In this document: piece by piece, positions 52,879-62,787 of the stretch | Position numbering within the stretch: the first letter of the stretch is position 1 | How the letters are laid out: every line of letters begins with the position of its first letter | NCBI RefSeq assembly: GCF_002729955.1 | Contig: NZ_PBYA01000029.1 | Span: 1 to 64,000, forward strand | Source of the DNA: Salinisphaera sp. | Lineage (GTDB): Bacteria > Pseudomonadota > Gammaproteobacteria > Nevskiales > Salinisphaeraceae | Reading direction: 5' to 3' | DNA: 64,000 nucleotides | Translations under genes and position numbers: made by a program | Notes under the pieces: generated by a model | What the model was told of the DNA's origin: nothing | The model's database searches: none | What the model saw: the letters and a program-made list of their open reading frames with translations, nothing else

Positions 52879-55080
52879 TTGACGAGCGGTCTGGAAACAA
52901 CTCCGATACTGCGCGTGGCGGTGCCCGTGCCGTTATACGGCGGCTTCGATTACCTCGATCTGGAAGACGACGGCACGACGCCGATCGGCAGTCGGGTGCT
53001 GGTGCGTTTCGGCCGACGCCGGCTGGTCGGTGTGGTGCTCGAGGCGCAAGTTGAAAGCGAGCTGCCCCGTGCGCGTCTGCGCCCGATCGAAGCCCGCCTG
53101 GACGAGGCGCCCGTGTTCGACGAGGCGCTGCTGGGCCTGCTGCGCTGGGCCGCGCGCTATTACCACCATCCTATCGGCGAAGCGCTCGCGACCGCCCTGC
53201 CGGCCGCGCTACGGCGTGCCAGAACGGACCAGACACCCAACCGCCATCGCGGCTGGCTAGCCTGCGACGTCGCCGGCGAAAACGAGCCCGCCGCCCATGC
53301 GCGACGCCAGCATGAACTGCTGGAAGCGATTCGTGCCGGCAGCCACGCTGTGGCGCATTCGCATCTGCTTGCCCGCTTCGGCTCGATCCATGCGCCGCTC
53401 AAGGCCCTGCAAAGACGCGGGCTGATCGAGGAGGTCGAACTGCCCGGCGCGCTCGAACACGGCAGCGCCGGCCCCGCGCCGACGCTCACCGCGCGCCAAC
53501 GTGAGGCGGTCGAACAACTCGCCCAGCGTGGCAGCGGCTTTCACCCGACCCTTCTGGAAGGCGTGACCGGCAGCGGCAAGACCGAAGTGTATTGCCGCCA
53601 AATGGCCGAGACCCTGGCCGCGAATCGCCAGGTTCTTTTCCTGGCGCCGGAAATCGGCCTCACGCCGCAGCTGATCGAACGTCTGCGCACCCGGTTCGAG
53701 GCGCGTATCGGCGTGTTGCATTCGCAGCGCAGCGATGGCGAGCGTGCCGACGTATGGCGGGCCGCGCGCGCGGGCGACGCGGATATCGTCATCGGCACGC
53801 GTTCGGCCGTATTCACCCCCATGCCGCGACTGGGGCTGATCGTGGTCGACGAAGAGCACGACGGCTCCTACAAGCAGCAGGACGGCTTTCGCTATCACGC
53901 CCGGGACGTGGCGCTGCGCCGTGCCCAGCAGCGCGATATCCCGATCGTGCTCGGCAGCGCCACGCCGGCGCTTGAAAGCCTGCACAACGCCGAGCAAGGC
54001 CGGTTCGCCCACCTCAAACTGCCCGAACGCGCCACCGGCGCGGCCCTGCCGCCGGTACGGGTCATCGATATCCGTTCGCGCCCGCTGCTGGGCGGGCTGT
54101 CCGACCCCATGCTCGGCCATATCGAACGCCATCTCGGCGCCGGCAATCAGGTCATGGTTTTCATCAATCGTCGCGGCTATGCGCCGGCGCTGTCCTGCCA
54201 CGACTGTGGCTGGATCGCGCCCTGCGCGCGCTGCGATGCGCCGCTGACCCTGCATGGCGGCGGCACCCGCCTGCAATGCCACCACTGCGGCGCCCAGGAC
54301 GCGAGCCCCGCACGCTGCCCGAGCTGTGGCTCGAAAGAACTCATTGCGCTTGGCGCCGGTACCGAACGGGTCGCGGGCGCGCTACGCAGCCGTTTTCCGG
54401 ACGTGCGGCTGGCGCGTTTCGATCGTGACAGCGTCGCACGCAAGGGCCGGCTTGAAAGCCAGCTCGCCGACGTGGCCAGCGGTGCGACCCAGCTGCTGGT
54501 CGGCACCCAGATGCTGGCCAAGGGCCACGACTTCGCCCGCCTGACCTGTGTCGCCGTACTCGACGTCGACGGCGGCCTGTTCTCGGCGGATTTTCGCGCC
54601 GCCGAGCATATGGCCCAGCTCGTCACCCAGGTGGCCGGCCGCGCCGGGCGCGGCGACTTGCCCGGCGAGGTGTGGCTGCAGACCCGTCATCCCGAGCATC
54701 CACTGCTGCATCGCCTGCTCACCGGCGGCTACGATGCCTTCGCGCAGGCGGCGCTGGCCGAACGTCGCGAGGCCGCGCTGCCGCCCTTCGGCCATCTCGC
54801 CCTGCTGCGTGCCGAAGCCCACGATCTGCAATCGCCCACGGCGTTTCTCGAACAGGCCGCGGCCACGATCCGCGCCGATGAGCAGATCGCCTGTCTGGGG
54901 CCCGTACCCGCGCCCATGCAGCGCCGTGCCGGGCGCTTTCGGGCCCATCTGCTGCTGCATGCCAGCCATCGGGCACGTCTGCATCCGGCCCTGGACCACT
55001 GGCAGCGCGTGCTCGGCGAACTACCCGGCGCGCGCCGGGTGCGCTGGTCGATCGACGTCGATCCGCAGGATCTGCTTTAG
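52879..55080 (+). CDS. priA: Primosomal protein N' (replication restart helicase)
   Basis: 733 residues from a TTG start, the only family-consistent one: translation continues TPILRVAVPVPLYGGFDYL, the PriA opening. Walker A GVTGSGKTEVY, Walker B VDEEHDGSYKQ, and the zinc-binding cysteines in CHDCGWIAPCARC, CHHCGA and CPSCGS are all present. Restarts stalled replication forks by binding branched DNA and loading DnaB. The last DnaA-box-like site is 12 bases before the start codon. Its TAG stop is the insertion site of a MITE-like element. Confidence 0.96.
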   Translation: MTSGLETTPILRVAVPVPLYGGFDYLDLEDDGTTPIGSRVLVRFGRRRLVGVVLEAQVESELPRARLRPIEARLDEAPVFDEALLGLLRWAARYYHHPIGEALATALPAALRRARTDQTPNRHRGWLACDVAGENEPAAHARRQHELLEAIRAGSHAVAHSHLLARFGSIHAPLKALQRRGLIEEVELPGALEHGSAGPAPTLTARQREAVEQLAQRGSGFHPTLLEGVTGSGKTEVYCRQMAETLAANRQVLFLAPEIGLTPQLIERLRTRFEARIGVLHSQRSDGERADVWRAARAGDADIVIGTRSAVFTPMPRLGLIVVDEEHDGSYKQQDGFRYHARDVALRRAQQRDIPIVLGSATPALESLHNAEQGRFAHLKLPERATGAALPPVRVIDIRSRPLLGGLSDPMLGHIERHLGAGNQVMVFINRRGYAPALSCHDCGWIAPCARCDAPLTLHGGGTRLQCHHCGAQDASPARCPSCGSKELIALGAGTERVAGALRSRFPDVRLARFDRDSVARKGRLESQLADVASGATQLLVGTQMLAKGHDFARLTCVAVLDVDGGLFSADFRAAEHMAQLVTQVAGRAGRGDLPGEVWLQTRHPEHPLLHRLLTGGYDAFAQAALAERREAALPPFGHLALLRAEAHDLQSPTAFLEQAAATIRADEQIACLGPVPAPMQRRAGRFRAHLLLHASHRARLHPALDHWQRVLGELPGARRVRWSIDVDPQDLL

Positions 55081-55140
55081 GGCGTGTCGTCATGAGACAA
55101 GGCGGCGCATCGGCGGCGCGCGGCCTTGCCTGACACGCCC
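55080..55140. mobile_element. 61-bp MITE-like element, short form
   Basis: Left end GGGCGTGTCGTCATGAGACA continues AAGGCGGCGCATCGGC as in the long element. The right end, read inward, is GGGCGTGTCAGGCAAGGCC, matching the internal end-like copy of the long element. Flanked by TA on both sides (55078-55079 and 55141-55142). Looks like an internally deleted derivative. Confidence 0.72.
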
Positions 55141-55205
55141 TAAGACTGTTTTAAGGAAACTGCCCGACTGTGTGCTTGCACTTCAAAGCATCAACGGAGC
55201 AGAAA

Positions 55206-55739
55206 ATGCGAAACCAATTGCTTATCGCCGCCGGCCTGACCGGCGTCATGGCCGCCGCCAATGCGGCCACGCCCATCGAAATGTCGGACTGGGACAGCAA
55301 CGGCGACGGCCATATCAGCCATAGCGAATGGAACGAGAGCTGCCCGGCCAGCAATATCTACAGCAACTGGGACACCGACAACGACGGGCTGATCGACGAC
55401 GACGAATACAGCACCGGCCTGTTCCGCCACTGGGACGAGAACGACAACGGCGTGCTCGAAGAAAGCGAGTGGAGCAAGGCTAACGAAAACTGGTTCAACG
55501 AATACAGCGTCGAGTTCAGCGCCTGGGATTCCGACGGCGACGGCTTTCTCGAATACCGCGAGTTCGATGCCGGTCTGGGCAAGACCTCCTATTACGCCGA
55601 CTGGGACGCGAACAACACCCTGTTCATCGAAAAGTCGGAGTTCTGCGAAAGCCTGTTCAATCAGGCCGACGCGGATGACGATGACCAGATCAACGTCGGT
55701 GAATTCGATACCGATGTCGTGACCTGGTACATCTACTGA
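55206..55739 (+). CDS. Exported protein with six EF-hand calcium-binding loops
   Basis: 177 residues from ATG 55206. Signal peptide (GLTGVMAAANAATP). The mature chain is built of six calcium-loop motifs of 12 residues: DSNGDGHISHSE (30-41), DTDNDGLIDDDE (56-67), DENDNGVLEESE (77-88), DSDGDGFLEYRE (108-119), DANNTLFIEKSE (134-145), DADDDDQINVGE (155-166). The first four look fully competent; the fifth is degenerate. Probably a periplasmic or surface calcium sensor or buffer. Followed by a terminator and a two-component pair. Confidence 0.88.
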   Translation: MRNQLLIAAGLTGVMAAANAATPIEMSDWDSNGDGHISHSEWNESCPASNIYSNWDTDNDGLIDDDEYSTGLFRHWDENDNGVLEESEWSKANENWFNEYSVEFSAWDSDGDGFLEYREFDAGLGKTSYYADWDANNTLFIEKSEFCESLFNQADADDDDQINVGEFDTDVVTWYIY

Positions 55740-55768
55740 TCGCGCGAATCGCCTACGCGCGATGTTGG

Positions 55769-55797
55769 GGGCGCACGCTCGGTCGTGCGCCCTTTTT
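55769..55797 (+). terminator. Terminator after the EF-hand gene
   Basis: GGGCGCACG / CGTGCGCCC 9-bp stem, 6-base loop, then TTTTT. Confidence 0.88.
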
Positions 55798-55884
55798 CAT
55801 TGCATCACGCTTTTTCATGGTCCGCAGCTATCGCCGGCATGCGGCCATATTGACCAGCCCCGGCGATCACGTCATGTTCAGCGC

Positions 55885-56550
55885 ATGCGCATACTGCTCA
55901 TCGAAGACGACCCCATACTAGGCGACGGCCTGCAGGTCGGCCTGCAACAGGCGGGCTATTCGGTCGACTGGCTCGCCGACGGCGCACTCGCTGCCGATGC
56001 CCTGGCCAACGACGAGTTCGACGCCGTGATCCTTGACCTCGCCCTGCCCTCGCGCTCCGGCCGCCAGCTGCTCGCCGACTGGCGCGATGCGGGCCAGACG
56101 GTCCCGATTCTGGTATTGACCGCCTACGATGCGCTCGACGACCGTATCGACGGTCTCGACGGCGGCGCCGACGACTATCTCGTCAAACCTGTCGCCCTGG
56201 AAGAACTCGCTGCGCGACTGCGAGCACTGGTGCGGCGCAGCCAGGGACAGGCCGACAACTGCCTGCGCTGGGACGGCATCGAGTTCAACCGCGCAAGCGG
56301 CATCCTCAGCATCGACGGCCAGGTACTCGATCTATCCGCCCATGAACGCCAGATCATCACCGCCCTGCTGGAACGCCCCGGGCAAACGCTTACCCGCGAA
56401 CAGCTGGCGTCGCGCCTCTATGGCTGGGACGGCGGGCCCGAAAGCAACAGCCTGGAAGTTCATATCCACAATCTGCGTCGCAAGCTGGGACGGCAACGCA
56501 TCAAGACCGTACGCGGGCTCGGTTATCGCATGGCCCAGCCAGACCGTTGA
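55885..56550 (+). CDS. OmpR-family response regulator (QseB/TctD-like)
   Basis: 221 residues from ATG 55885 (MRILLIEDDPILG). Phosphoacceptor aspartate in AVILDLALPSRSG, switch LTAYDALDDRI, lysine in LVKPVALEEL. Winged-helix C-terminus with SNSLEVHIHNLRRKLG. Stop overlaps the kinase TTG start (TTGA). Confidence 0.9.
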   Translation: MRILLIEDDPILGDGLQVGLQQAGYSVDWLADGALAADALANDEFDAVILDLALPSRSGRQLLADWRDAGQTVPILVLTAYDALDDRIDGLDGGADDYLVKPVALEELAARLRALVRRSQGQADNCLRWDGIEFNRASGILSIDGQVLDLSAHERQIITALLERPGQTLTREQLASRLYGWDGGPESNSLEVHIHNLRRKLGRQRIKTVRGLGYRMAQPDR

Positions 56551-57890
56551 ACATCAGCCTGCAAACCCGCCTGCTGCTGCTCATGAGCGTCGCTCTCGCG
56601 ATTGGCGTGCTGGTGACGCAACAGGCCGGGCGATATGAATCACGGCGCACAGCCGCGGCCGATATCGACGCCCGCCTGGGCCGGGTCGCGCATACGCTAT
56701 TACTGAGCTGGCAGGTTTCAAACGATCTGACCGTCGCCAGCATTCCGGCACTGACTGTCGCCCCACCGGCGCCCGACGGCAAGCGCCTGCCCGTTTTCGA
56801 AGTCACCACTTTCGACAACCGCGTCCTGCTGCGCTCGCACGACTTCCCGCTGCGTACCCACGCCCTGCGTGCAGCCGGCCCCGGCTATGGCAACGCCGAA
56901 ATCGAAAATACACGGTGGCGGGTTTTTACCGTCATCGACAGCCAGCGCCGGATCATTTGCCGTGTCGCATTGAACGAACACGACCGCAGCCTGCGCGAAG
57001 CCACGCTCGCGCCCCACTTCGACCAGCCGCTGCTGCTGGGCGTGCCCCTGATTCTGGTATTAGGCTGGATGTCCCTTGTCTATGGCCTGCGCCCCTTGCG
57101 CCGCCTCAGCCGCGAACTCGCCCGTCGAGATGCCACCGATCTCGCCCCGATTCGCAGCGTCGACAACGATGCGATCGTGGAAATACGCGCCCTGCGGCGC
57201 ACGCTCGACGGACTGTTCGAACGGCTTCGCCACGCCGTGAACGCACAACGCCTGTTCACCGCAGCTGCAGGCCACGAGCTACGCACGCCACTGGCGGGGC
57301 TGCGTACCCAGATCGAAGTGGCCCAGCGCGCGCCCGATGCGCAGCAGCAAACACATGCGCTCGAGCGTATCGCCCGGGCCGGCGAGCATATGGAAAAACT
57401 CGTTTCGCGCCTGTTGCACCTGGCCCGCCTGGATAGCGGCGAAACTGAAATTGCCCGGCATACGCTGGATTTTGCCGCGCTCGTCGCGCGTATCAGCGGC
57501 GACTATGCACGCGTGGCCTGCGATGGCGTCGATCGACCCGCCGAACTGCAAGGCGACGCATCCCTGCTCGAGGCACTGGTGACCAATCTTCTCGATAACG
57601 CCTGCCGGCACGCGCCGACCGACACGCCGGTGGAGGTCACCCTCGCACACCACGACCACTGGCTTACGCTGCACGTACGCGATCACGGCCCGGGCCTGCC
57701 CGAAGCCGATCGCGCCCGGGCCTTCGACGTCTTCTATCGCGGTGAAAACACCTTCGGTGAAGGCAGTGGCCTGGGCCTGGCGCTGGTTCGGGCCATCGCC
57801 CGGGCCCATGGCGGCCACGCCGGTATTGACCCGCCGAGCCGCGACGGCCTGTGCGTGACCGTGCGCCTGCCCGCCGCGCATCGCTCGTAA
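56547..57890 (+). CDS. Sensor histidine kinase (QseC-like)
   Basis: 447 residues; the first codon is TTG (ISLQTRLLLLMSVALAI). One membrane segment at about 9-26, a ~140-residue periplasmic domain, a second segment near 160-180, HAMP-like linker, H-box AAGHELRTPLAGL, N-box VTNLLDNACRHAP, G-boxes DHGPGLPEADR and GSGLGLALVRAI. Cognate of the preceding regulator. The signal is unknown; calcium sensing is possible given the EF-hand gene upstream but unsupported otherwise. Confidence 0.9.
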   Translation: MNISLQTRLLLLMSVALAIGVLVTQQAGRYESRRTAAADIDARLGRVAHTLLLSWQVSNDLTVASIPALTVAPPAPDGKRLPVFEVTTFDNRVLLRSHDFPLRTHALRAAGPGYGNAEIENTRWRVFTVIDSQRRIICRVALNEHDRSLREATLAPHFDQPLLLGVPLILVLGWMSLVYGLRPLRRLSRELARRDATDLAPIRSVDNDAIVEIRALRRTLDGLFERLRHAVNAQRLFTAAAGHELRTPLAGLRTQIEVAQRAPDAQQQTHALERIARAGEHMEKLVSRLLHLARLDSGETEIARHTLDFAALVARISGDYARVACDGVDRPAELQGDASLLEALVTNLLDNACRHAPTDTPVEVTLAHHDHWLTLHVRDHGPGLPEADRARAFDVFYRGENTFGEGSGLGLALVRAIARAHGGHAGIDPPSRDGLCVTVRLPAAHRS

Positions 57891-58104
57891 ACGCTGGGCC
57901 GACCACGCCTACCCGCCTGTCGCCAACCCGCGATGCCACGACAAGCGCCCTAATACGCATTGGTGGATACCCACCCAGGCGCCGCCGCCCTTTCGGCGCG
58001 CCTTCTTGCTTTTAAAGCCCGAATCCGGCCGGCCAGACATGGCCCGGCGTGAGCGCGCGCGTTAGACTGCGCGGTCATTCTTGCGACCGCCTATCGAAAC
58101 CACC

Positions 58105-59772
58105 GTGAAACGTCTCGTTCAGGATCTGCTTGCCGACGCCGTCACCCGCGCCTGGCCCGATATCGACACCGCCGATGCGCCCCATGTGGAGCGTACCCGC
58201 GATGCCGCCCACGGCGACTTCGCCAGCAATATCGCGATGACGCTCACCAAAACGCTGCGTCGCAACCCGCGCGAGATCGCCCAGACGATCATCGACACAC
58301 TGACCGAGGACGAACGCATCGACCGGGTCGAGATTGCCGGCCCCGGCTTCATCAATTTCTTTCTGGCGCCCGCGGCGTTTCGCGCGGCCATCGACGACGT
58401 GCTCGCCGCCGGTACGGCCTATGGGCAAAGCGATACCGGTGCCGGCCAGAAGATCATGATCGAGTTCGTCTCGGCCAACCCCACCGGCCCGCTGCATGTC
58501 GGTCACGGTCGCGGTGCGGCCGTTGGCGACTGTCTGGCGCGATTGTTCGAAGCCACCGGCTTCGAGGTGACGCGCGAGTTCTATTACAACGATGCAGGCG
58601 CCCAGATCGCCAACCTCGCCGTTTCCGTTCAGGCGCGAGCCAAGGGCATCACCCCCGAAGACGATGCCTGGCCTGCCGACGGTTATCGCGGCGACTACAT
58701 CGCCGACGTGGCCGCGGCCTATCTCGCCGGCGAAACGGTCGCCGCGGACGATCGCGAAGTCACCGGCGCCGCGGATGCCGACAATCTCGACGCGATCCGC
58801 GAATTCGCCGTGGCCTATCTGCGCCGCGAACAGGACGCCGACCTCAAGGCGTTCGCAGTGGATTTCGATGTCTACTCGCTCGAATCGGCGCTCTATAGCG
58901 AAGGCCGGGTCGAGCGCACGGTCGAAGCGCTGGTCGCGGCCGGCCATACTTACGAGGCGGACGGCGCGCTGTGGCTCAAGACCACGGACTTCGGCGACGA
59001 CAAGGATCGCGTCATGCGCAAGGCCGAAGGCGGCTATACCTATTTCGTGCCGGACGTGGCTTACCACGTGGCGAAATGGGAACGCGGCTACACCCGCGCG
59101 ATCAACGAACAGGGCGCAGACCACCACGGCACCATCGCCCGCGTACGCGCCGGACTGCAGGCGCTGGCCATCGGTATTCCCGAAGGCTGGCCGGACTACG
59201 TGCTCCACCAGATGGTCACCGTGATGCGCGGCGGCGAGGAAGTGAAGCTCTCCAAGCGGGCCGGCTCTTACGTGACGCTGCGCGATCTCATCGACGAGGT
59301 GGGTCGCGATGCCACCCGTTATTTTCTGGCGGCGCGCAAACCGGATTCGCAGCAGACCTTCGATATCGATCTGGCACGCAGTCAGAGCGAGGAAAACCCG
59401 GTCTACTACATTCAGTACGCGCATGCGCGTATCTGCAGCGTGCTCGGCCAGCTACAGGAACGCGGGCTGGACTACAGCCGCGAGGCGGCCGATCTGGCCC
59501 GCCTGGACAGTCCCCACGAACAGCGCCTGATCACCGCGATTTCGCGCTATCCGGAACTGGTGGAAAGCGCCGCCGCGGATTTTGCCCCGCAGGCCGTGGC
59601 TCATTATCTGCGCGATCTGGCCGATGCCTTTCATAGTTACTACAACGCCCAGCAGTTCCTGGTCGACGACGCCGCCCTGCGCAACGCGCGCCTGGCGCTG
59701 GTGTTCGCGACACGACAGGTGCTCGTCAACGGGCTTAAGCTGTTGGGCGTGAGCGCACCGGAGCAGATGTAA
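58105..59772 (+). CDS. argS: Arginine--tRNA ligase
   Basis: 555 residues from GTG 58105 ([18 protein letters not shown], the usual ArgS opening) rather than TTG 58081. Class I synthetase: HIGH-like HVGH in [14 protein letters not shown] and KMSKS-like KLSKR in [14 protein letters not shown]-terminal Add1 tRNA-binding domain and C-terminal anticodon-binding domain (DALRVYYN-like [12 protein letters not shown]) are intact. Last base overlaps the ftsN-like start (TAATG). Confidence 0.97.
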   Translation: MKRLVQDLLADAVTRAWPDIDTADAPHVERTRDAAHGDFASNIAMTLTKTLRRNPREIAQTIIDTLTEDERIDRVEIAGPGFINFFLAPAAFRAAIDDVLAAGTAYGQSDTGAGQKIMIEFVSANPTGPLHVGHGRGAAVGDCLARLFEATGFEVTREFYYNDAGAQIANLAVSVQARAKGITPEDDAWPADGYRGDYIADVAAAYLAGETVAADDREVTGAADADNLDAIREFAVAYLRREQDADLKAFAVDFDVYSLESALYSEGRVERTVEALVAAGHTYEADGALWLKTTDFGDDKDRVMRKAEGGYTYFVPDVAYHVAKWERGYTRAINEQGADHHGTIARVRAGLQALAIGIPEGWPDYVLHQMVTVMRGGEEVKLSKRAGSYVTLRDLIDEVGRDATRYFLAARKPDSQQTFDIDLARSQSEENPVYYIQYAHARICSVLGQLQERGLDYSREAADLARLDSPHEQRLITAISRYPELVESAAADFAPQAVAHYLRDLADAFHSYYNAQQFLVDDAALRNARLALVFATRQVLVNGLKLLGVSAPEQM

Positions 59773-60500
59773 TGGCGCGAGATTATTCCGGCCGACCGAA
59801 CAGTTCCTCTTCGAACAACGGCAAGCGCAAGCCCACGCGCGGCAAGCCGGCCGCGCGCCCCACGCCGACCAAGCGCGCCAAGAGCGGCGGCCCGCCGGGC
59901 TGGGTGTGGATGATCTGCGGGCTGTGTATCGGTCTGACCGTGGCCGCGGTGTTCTATGTATTCGCCCGCCCCGGCGGCGATCTGGCGCGCGAGCAGATCG
60001 AGATCGCCATGCCGGAAAAAACCGGCAAGGACGAATCCTCGCAGTCGGCAAAAGCCGCCGCCCCGGCCGAGCCCGAAGCCGAAGAAGAAGAGCCGCGCTT
60101 TTCCTTCTACAAGATGCTGCCGAACTATGAAGTGGTGATTCCGGAAGAGGAATATCCGGAGAAAAAGAATCGGTCGGCCTCGCACAGCGAGACGCCCAGC
60201 GCTGCCGAAGTCGAGCAGCCGGCCTCCAAGCCGCAGCCGACCACGCCCAAGGTGGAAGAGCCGGGGCGCTACATCATCCAGGCCGGCTCCTTCTCCACTC
60301 CGGCCGACGCGGAACGCCGCAAGGCCGAGCTGGGCCTGCTCGGGCTGGCCGCCAAGACGGTGGAAGTGGACCTGCCCTCCGGCAAGACGGTCTATCGCGT
60401 GCAGAGCAATACCATCAGCTCGTCGAGCGAGCTCAACAACATGCTCAAACGGCTGCGCGAAAACCGTATCGATACCCTCGTGATGCGGGCCAAGAACTAG
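59772..60500 (+). CDS. SPOR-domain cell-division protein (FtsN-like)
   Basis: 242 residues. Basic cytoplasmic tail with an R/K/P-rich stretch, single membrane segment at about 43-65 (GWVWMICGLCIGLTVAAVFY), an acidic/disordered linker, and a C-terminal SPOR domain (YIIQAGSFSTPADAERRKAEL) that binds denuded peptidoglycan at the septum. The argS-ftsN order is the known proteobacterial arrangement, which supports FtsN. The TAG stop is also the edge of a possible third MITE relic. Confidence 0.87.
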   Translation: MARDYSGRPNSSSSNNGKRKPTRGKPAARPTPTKRAKSGGPPGWVWMICGLCIGLTVAAVFYVFARPGGDLAREQIEIAMPEKTGKDESSQSAKAAAPAEPEAEEEEPRFSFYKMLPNYEVVIPEEEYPEKKNRSASHSETPSAAEVEQPASKPQPTTPKVEEPGRYIIQAGSFSTPADAERRKAELGLLGLAAKTVEVDLPSGKTVYRVQSNTISSSSELNNMLKRLRENRIDTLVMRAKN

Positions 60501-60521
60501 GGCGTGTCGCCGGGCACGCCC
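60500..60521. other. Hairpin, possible third relic of the MITE-like family
   Basis: GGGCGTGTCGCCGGGCACGCCC: GGGCGTG / CACGCCC 7-bp stem, beginning at the G of the ftsN-like TAG stop exactly as in the other two elements, but without a TA on the right side. May simply be a terminator between convergent genes. Confidence 0.35.
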
Positions 60522-60532
60522 GCTGGCCCTGT

Positions 60533-61687
60533 CTAGGGCTGGCTGCCCAGATACTGGGTCAGGGTATCGCGCCAGGCATCGCTGGCCAGATATTCGAGGA
60601 TGGCGCGATTGATCGGTTCGCGCAGGTCGCTGCCCTCGGGCATGGCAAAGGCATAGTCCTGGCGGTCGAAGATCGACTCCAGCACGCTCAGCGTATCGCC
60701 GTATTCGTTTTTCACCCGGTAGTTGAGCAGCGGCGCATCGTAGACCACCGCATCGACTCGACCCGCCGCCAGTGCGGCAAGTCCGTCTTCGAGCTCGGGC
60801 CGGGCGCTGAAAGCGATGCCGCGATCGCGCAGGGCCTCGGCCGCGGCCGAGCCGTCTACCGTGACCACCCGCGCATCGGCCAGATCCTGGACGCCCTTGA
60901 TGCCCGAGGCCAGCCGATCGACGGTCAGCGAGGTGGCGATGGCGGCCGTGAAACTTGAGATGATGATGATCGCGGCAAACATCCAGACCAGCCCGATCAA
61001 CCGCCCGCCCAGGGTCCTGGGTGACTTGTCGCCGTAGCCGACCGTGGTCATGGTCACGGCCGCCCACCAGAAGCCGCTGCCCAGGCCCTGGGCGGTGCTA
61101 CCACCGAATTCCTCGGCATTGGCCCGGCGCTCGAACAGCCAGATGATCACGCCCACCGCCATCAGCAGGAGGGCGAGCGCGGCGAGTGCGGTGAAGAACT
61201 GCCAGGAAAAGAAGCGACGCACCGTGGCCCAGACCGCGCTGCCATCATTCGCGGGCACGGCGATCGCCAGGCCCGTGGAATAGAACGGGTAGGAAAAATC
61301 GATATGGGCTTCGCGGGGCGCGGTCACCGTCAATGCCGCGACCGACAGATCCAGTTCGCCGTTTTCCAGACCGCTGAACAGCCCGGCCAGATCACTGGGC
61401 ACGTAATCGTATTCGATGCCCAGCCGCTCGGCGACTGCCTGCCAGAGCACGATACTCACCCCGGAAAAACGGCCGTCGCCGCTATCGACCACGAACGGCG
61501 GCGCGTGTTTGGTGCCCACCCGCAGACGTGCGCCGCGTTCGTTCGCCGGCATGGCCTGGGCCACGATATCGGGCGTACTCGCTTCCATACCGCCCGTCTG
61601 GGCAAACGCCGGGCTGGCGCATAGCAGCACGCCCAGCATCGCCAGCACTGCGGCATGACGCAGGCCCTGGAAATAACGGTTATTCAT
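60533..61687 (-). CDS. GluR0-like glutamate-receptor-type potassium channel
   Basis: 384 residues from ATG 61687, good Shine-Dalgarno GGGGGAG. Domain order: signal peptide (about 1-29), first half of a periplasmic amino-acid-binding domain (about 53-150, with the ligand-contacting arginine in TAPREAHIDFSYPFYS), TM1 (166-186), pore loop with K+-filter TVGYGD (215-220), TM2 (228-250), second half of the binding domain (260-384). This is the architecture of the prokaryotic ligand-gated channel GluR0 of Synechocystis. The ligand cannot be told. Convergent with the ftsN-like gene. Confidence 0.9.
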   Translation of the reverse strand: MNNRYFQGLRHAAVLAMLGVLLCASPAFAQTGGMEASTPDIVAQAMPANERGARLRVGTKHAPPFVVDSGDGRFSGVSIVLWQAVAERLGIEYDYVPSDLAGLFSGLENGELDLSVAALTVTAPREAHIDFSYPFYSTGLAIAVPANDGSAVWATVRRFFSWQFFTALAALALLLMAVGVIIWLFERRANAEEFGGSTAQGLGSGFWWAAVTMTTVGYGDKSPRTLGGRLIGLVWMFAAIIIISSFTAAIATSLTVDRLASGIKGVQDLADARVVTVDGSAAAEALRDRGIAFSARPELEDGLAALAAGRVDAVVYDAPLLNYRVKNEYGDTLSVLESIFDRQDYAFAMPEGSDLREPINRAILEYLASDAWRDTLTQYLGSQP

Positions 61688-61713
61688 GGACTCCCCCACT
61701 CGGCGGGGCCGCG

Positions 61714-62733
61714 TCAGAAACCGTGGCGCAAACCCAGCAGAAAACTCACGTCCGGCGAAACCCCGGTGTTCAGGTCTTCGATAATCGCAAATTCCATGCG
61801 CGAGCGCTCGCTGAGCTGCCAGTCCACGCCCAGCGCGCCGGACACGGCGGTGCCGTCGAGCGCTTCGATATCGGTATTTTCATAGAACGGGCTATGCGCA
61901 TAGCCCTGTACCTTGACCACCACCGAGGGCAGCACCGCATAGCCCAGGGTCGCCCAGCCGAAGGCGACTTCCTGTACGCGCTGGTCTTCGAGCACGTCGC
62001 CCTCGCCGGAATACAGCCCGCCCACGCCGGCGAGCATGCGCCAGCGCGAAAGGCCGCCCTGGTTGTTGCCGATCGTGCCCCACAGAGATACGTCGGCCGC
62101 GCCGCTGCCGGTCAGCCGATCTGCATCGCCGGTCGGCAGCTTGAGTTCGCCAGCGAGGGCCATGCCCCAGTCGCCGAAACCGGCCAGGCGCTTCTTCAAG
62201 CCCAGGCGCACATCGCCCACGCCGGACGGCGAATCGCTCACGTCGAGGGCAACGCGACCATCGCGCTCATATCGAAACGACTGGCGATCGCGGGGCGCAT
62301 CGGATCGCCCGCCGTCGGAAAACCCGAACAGATCGTGGAAATCGTCGATGAAACCGTCGGCAAAGCCACCGCTGTGATCGACGAAGGGTATTTCGATACT
62401 GGCCTGCCAGTCGTTGGCCAGACCACGCTCGAATACCAGCGCGGCACGGGTGGTTTCGCCGTCGAACAACAGGCGTTCGTTGCCGCTGTTCTGTTCGGTG
62501 TAGTGGCTGGTGAAATCCACGCGCAGCCCGCCACGCCAGGCGCCGGGTTCGACCACGGTATAGCCGTCGGCTCGCGGCAGCCCGTAGATCGCCACCGTCG
62601 GCGACTGGTCCGAAAACGCCAGCGGCTGCGGCGCCTGTCCGTCGTCGGCCTGTGCGAGTACCGGTGTGACCCCAAACAGAGTAGAAAACAGCAGGCACGA
62701 CGCCCCGCATGCCCGTAAACGACCCAGCCCCAT
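61714..62733 (-). CDS. DUF3187 outer-membrane-type beta-barrel protein
   Basis: 339 residues. Signal peptide (LLFSTLFGVTPVLAQAD), then alternating beta strands ending in the aromatic-terminal LGLRHGF, as expected for an outer-membrane barrel. Loop strings such as DVSDSPSGVGDVRLGLK and FVDHSGGFADGFIDDFHDLFG fit DUF3187. Just upstream of the GluR0-like gene on the same strand (26-bp gap), so they may be cotranscribed. Confidence 0.82.
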   Translation of the reverse strand: MGLGRLRACGASCLLFSTLFGVTPVLAQADDGQAPQPLAFSDQSPTVAIYGLPRADGYTVVEPGAWRGGLRVDFTSHYTEQNSGNERLLFDGETTRAALVFERGLANDWQASIEIPFVDHSGGFADGFIDDFHDLFGFSDGGRSDAPRDRQSFRYERDGRVALDVSDSPSGVGDVRLGLKKRLAGFGDWGMALAGELKLPTGDADRLTGSGAADVSLWGTIGNNQGGLSRWRMLAGVGGLYSGEGDVLEDQRVQEVAFGWATLGYAVLPSVVVKVQGYAHSPFYENTDIEALDGTAVSGALGVDWQLSERSRMEFAIIEDLNTGVSPDVSFLLGLRHGF

Positions 62734-62787
62734 AACGCGTCCCCCAATGGCCGCGCCCCCGAGCGCGGTTTTTAGTTATCGATCAAG

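Noticed and set aside
57891-58104. GGCGC-rich inverted repeats after the QseC-like kinase as a terminator
   Set aside because: Stem is imperfect and lacks a clean T tract; not strong enough to annotate.
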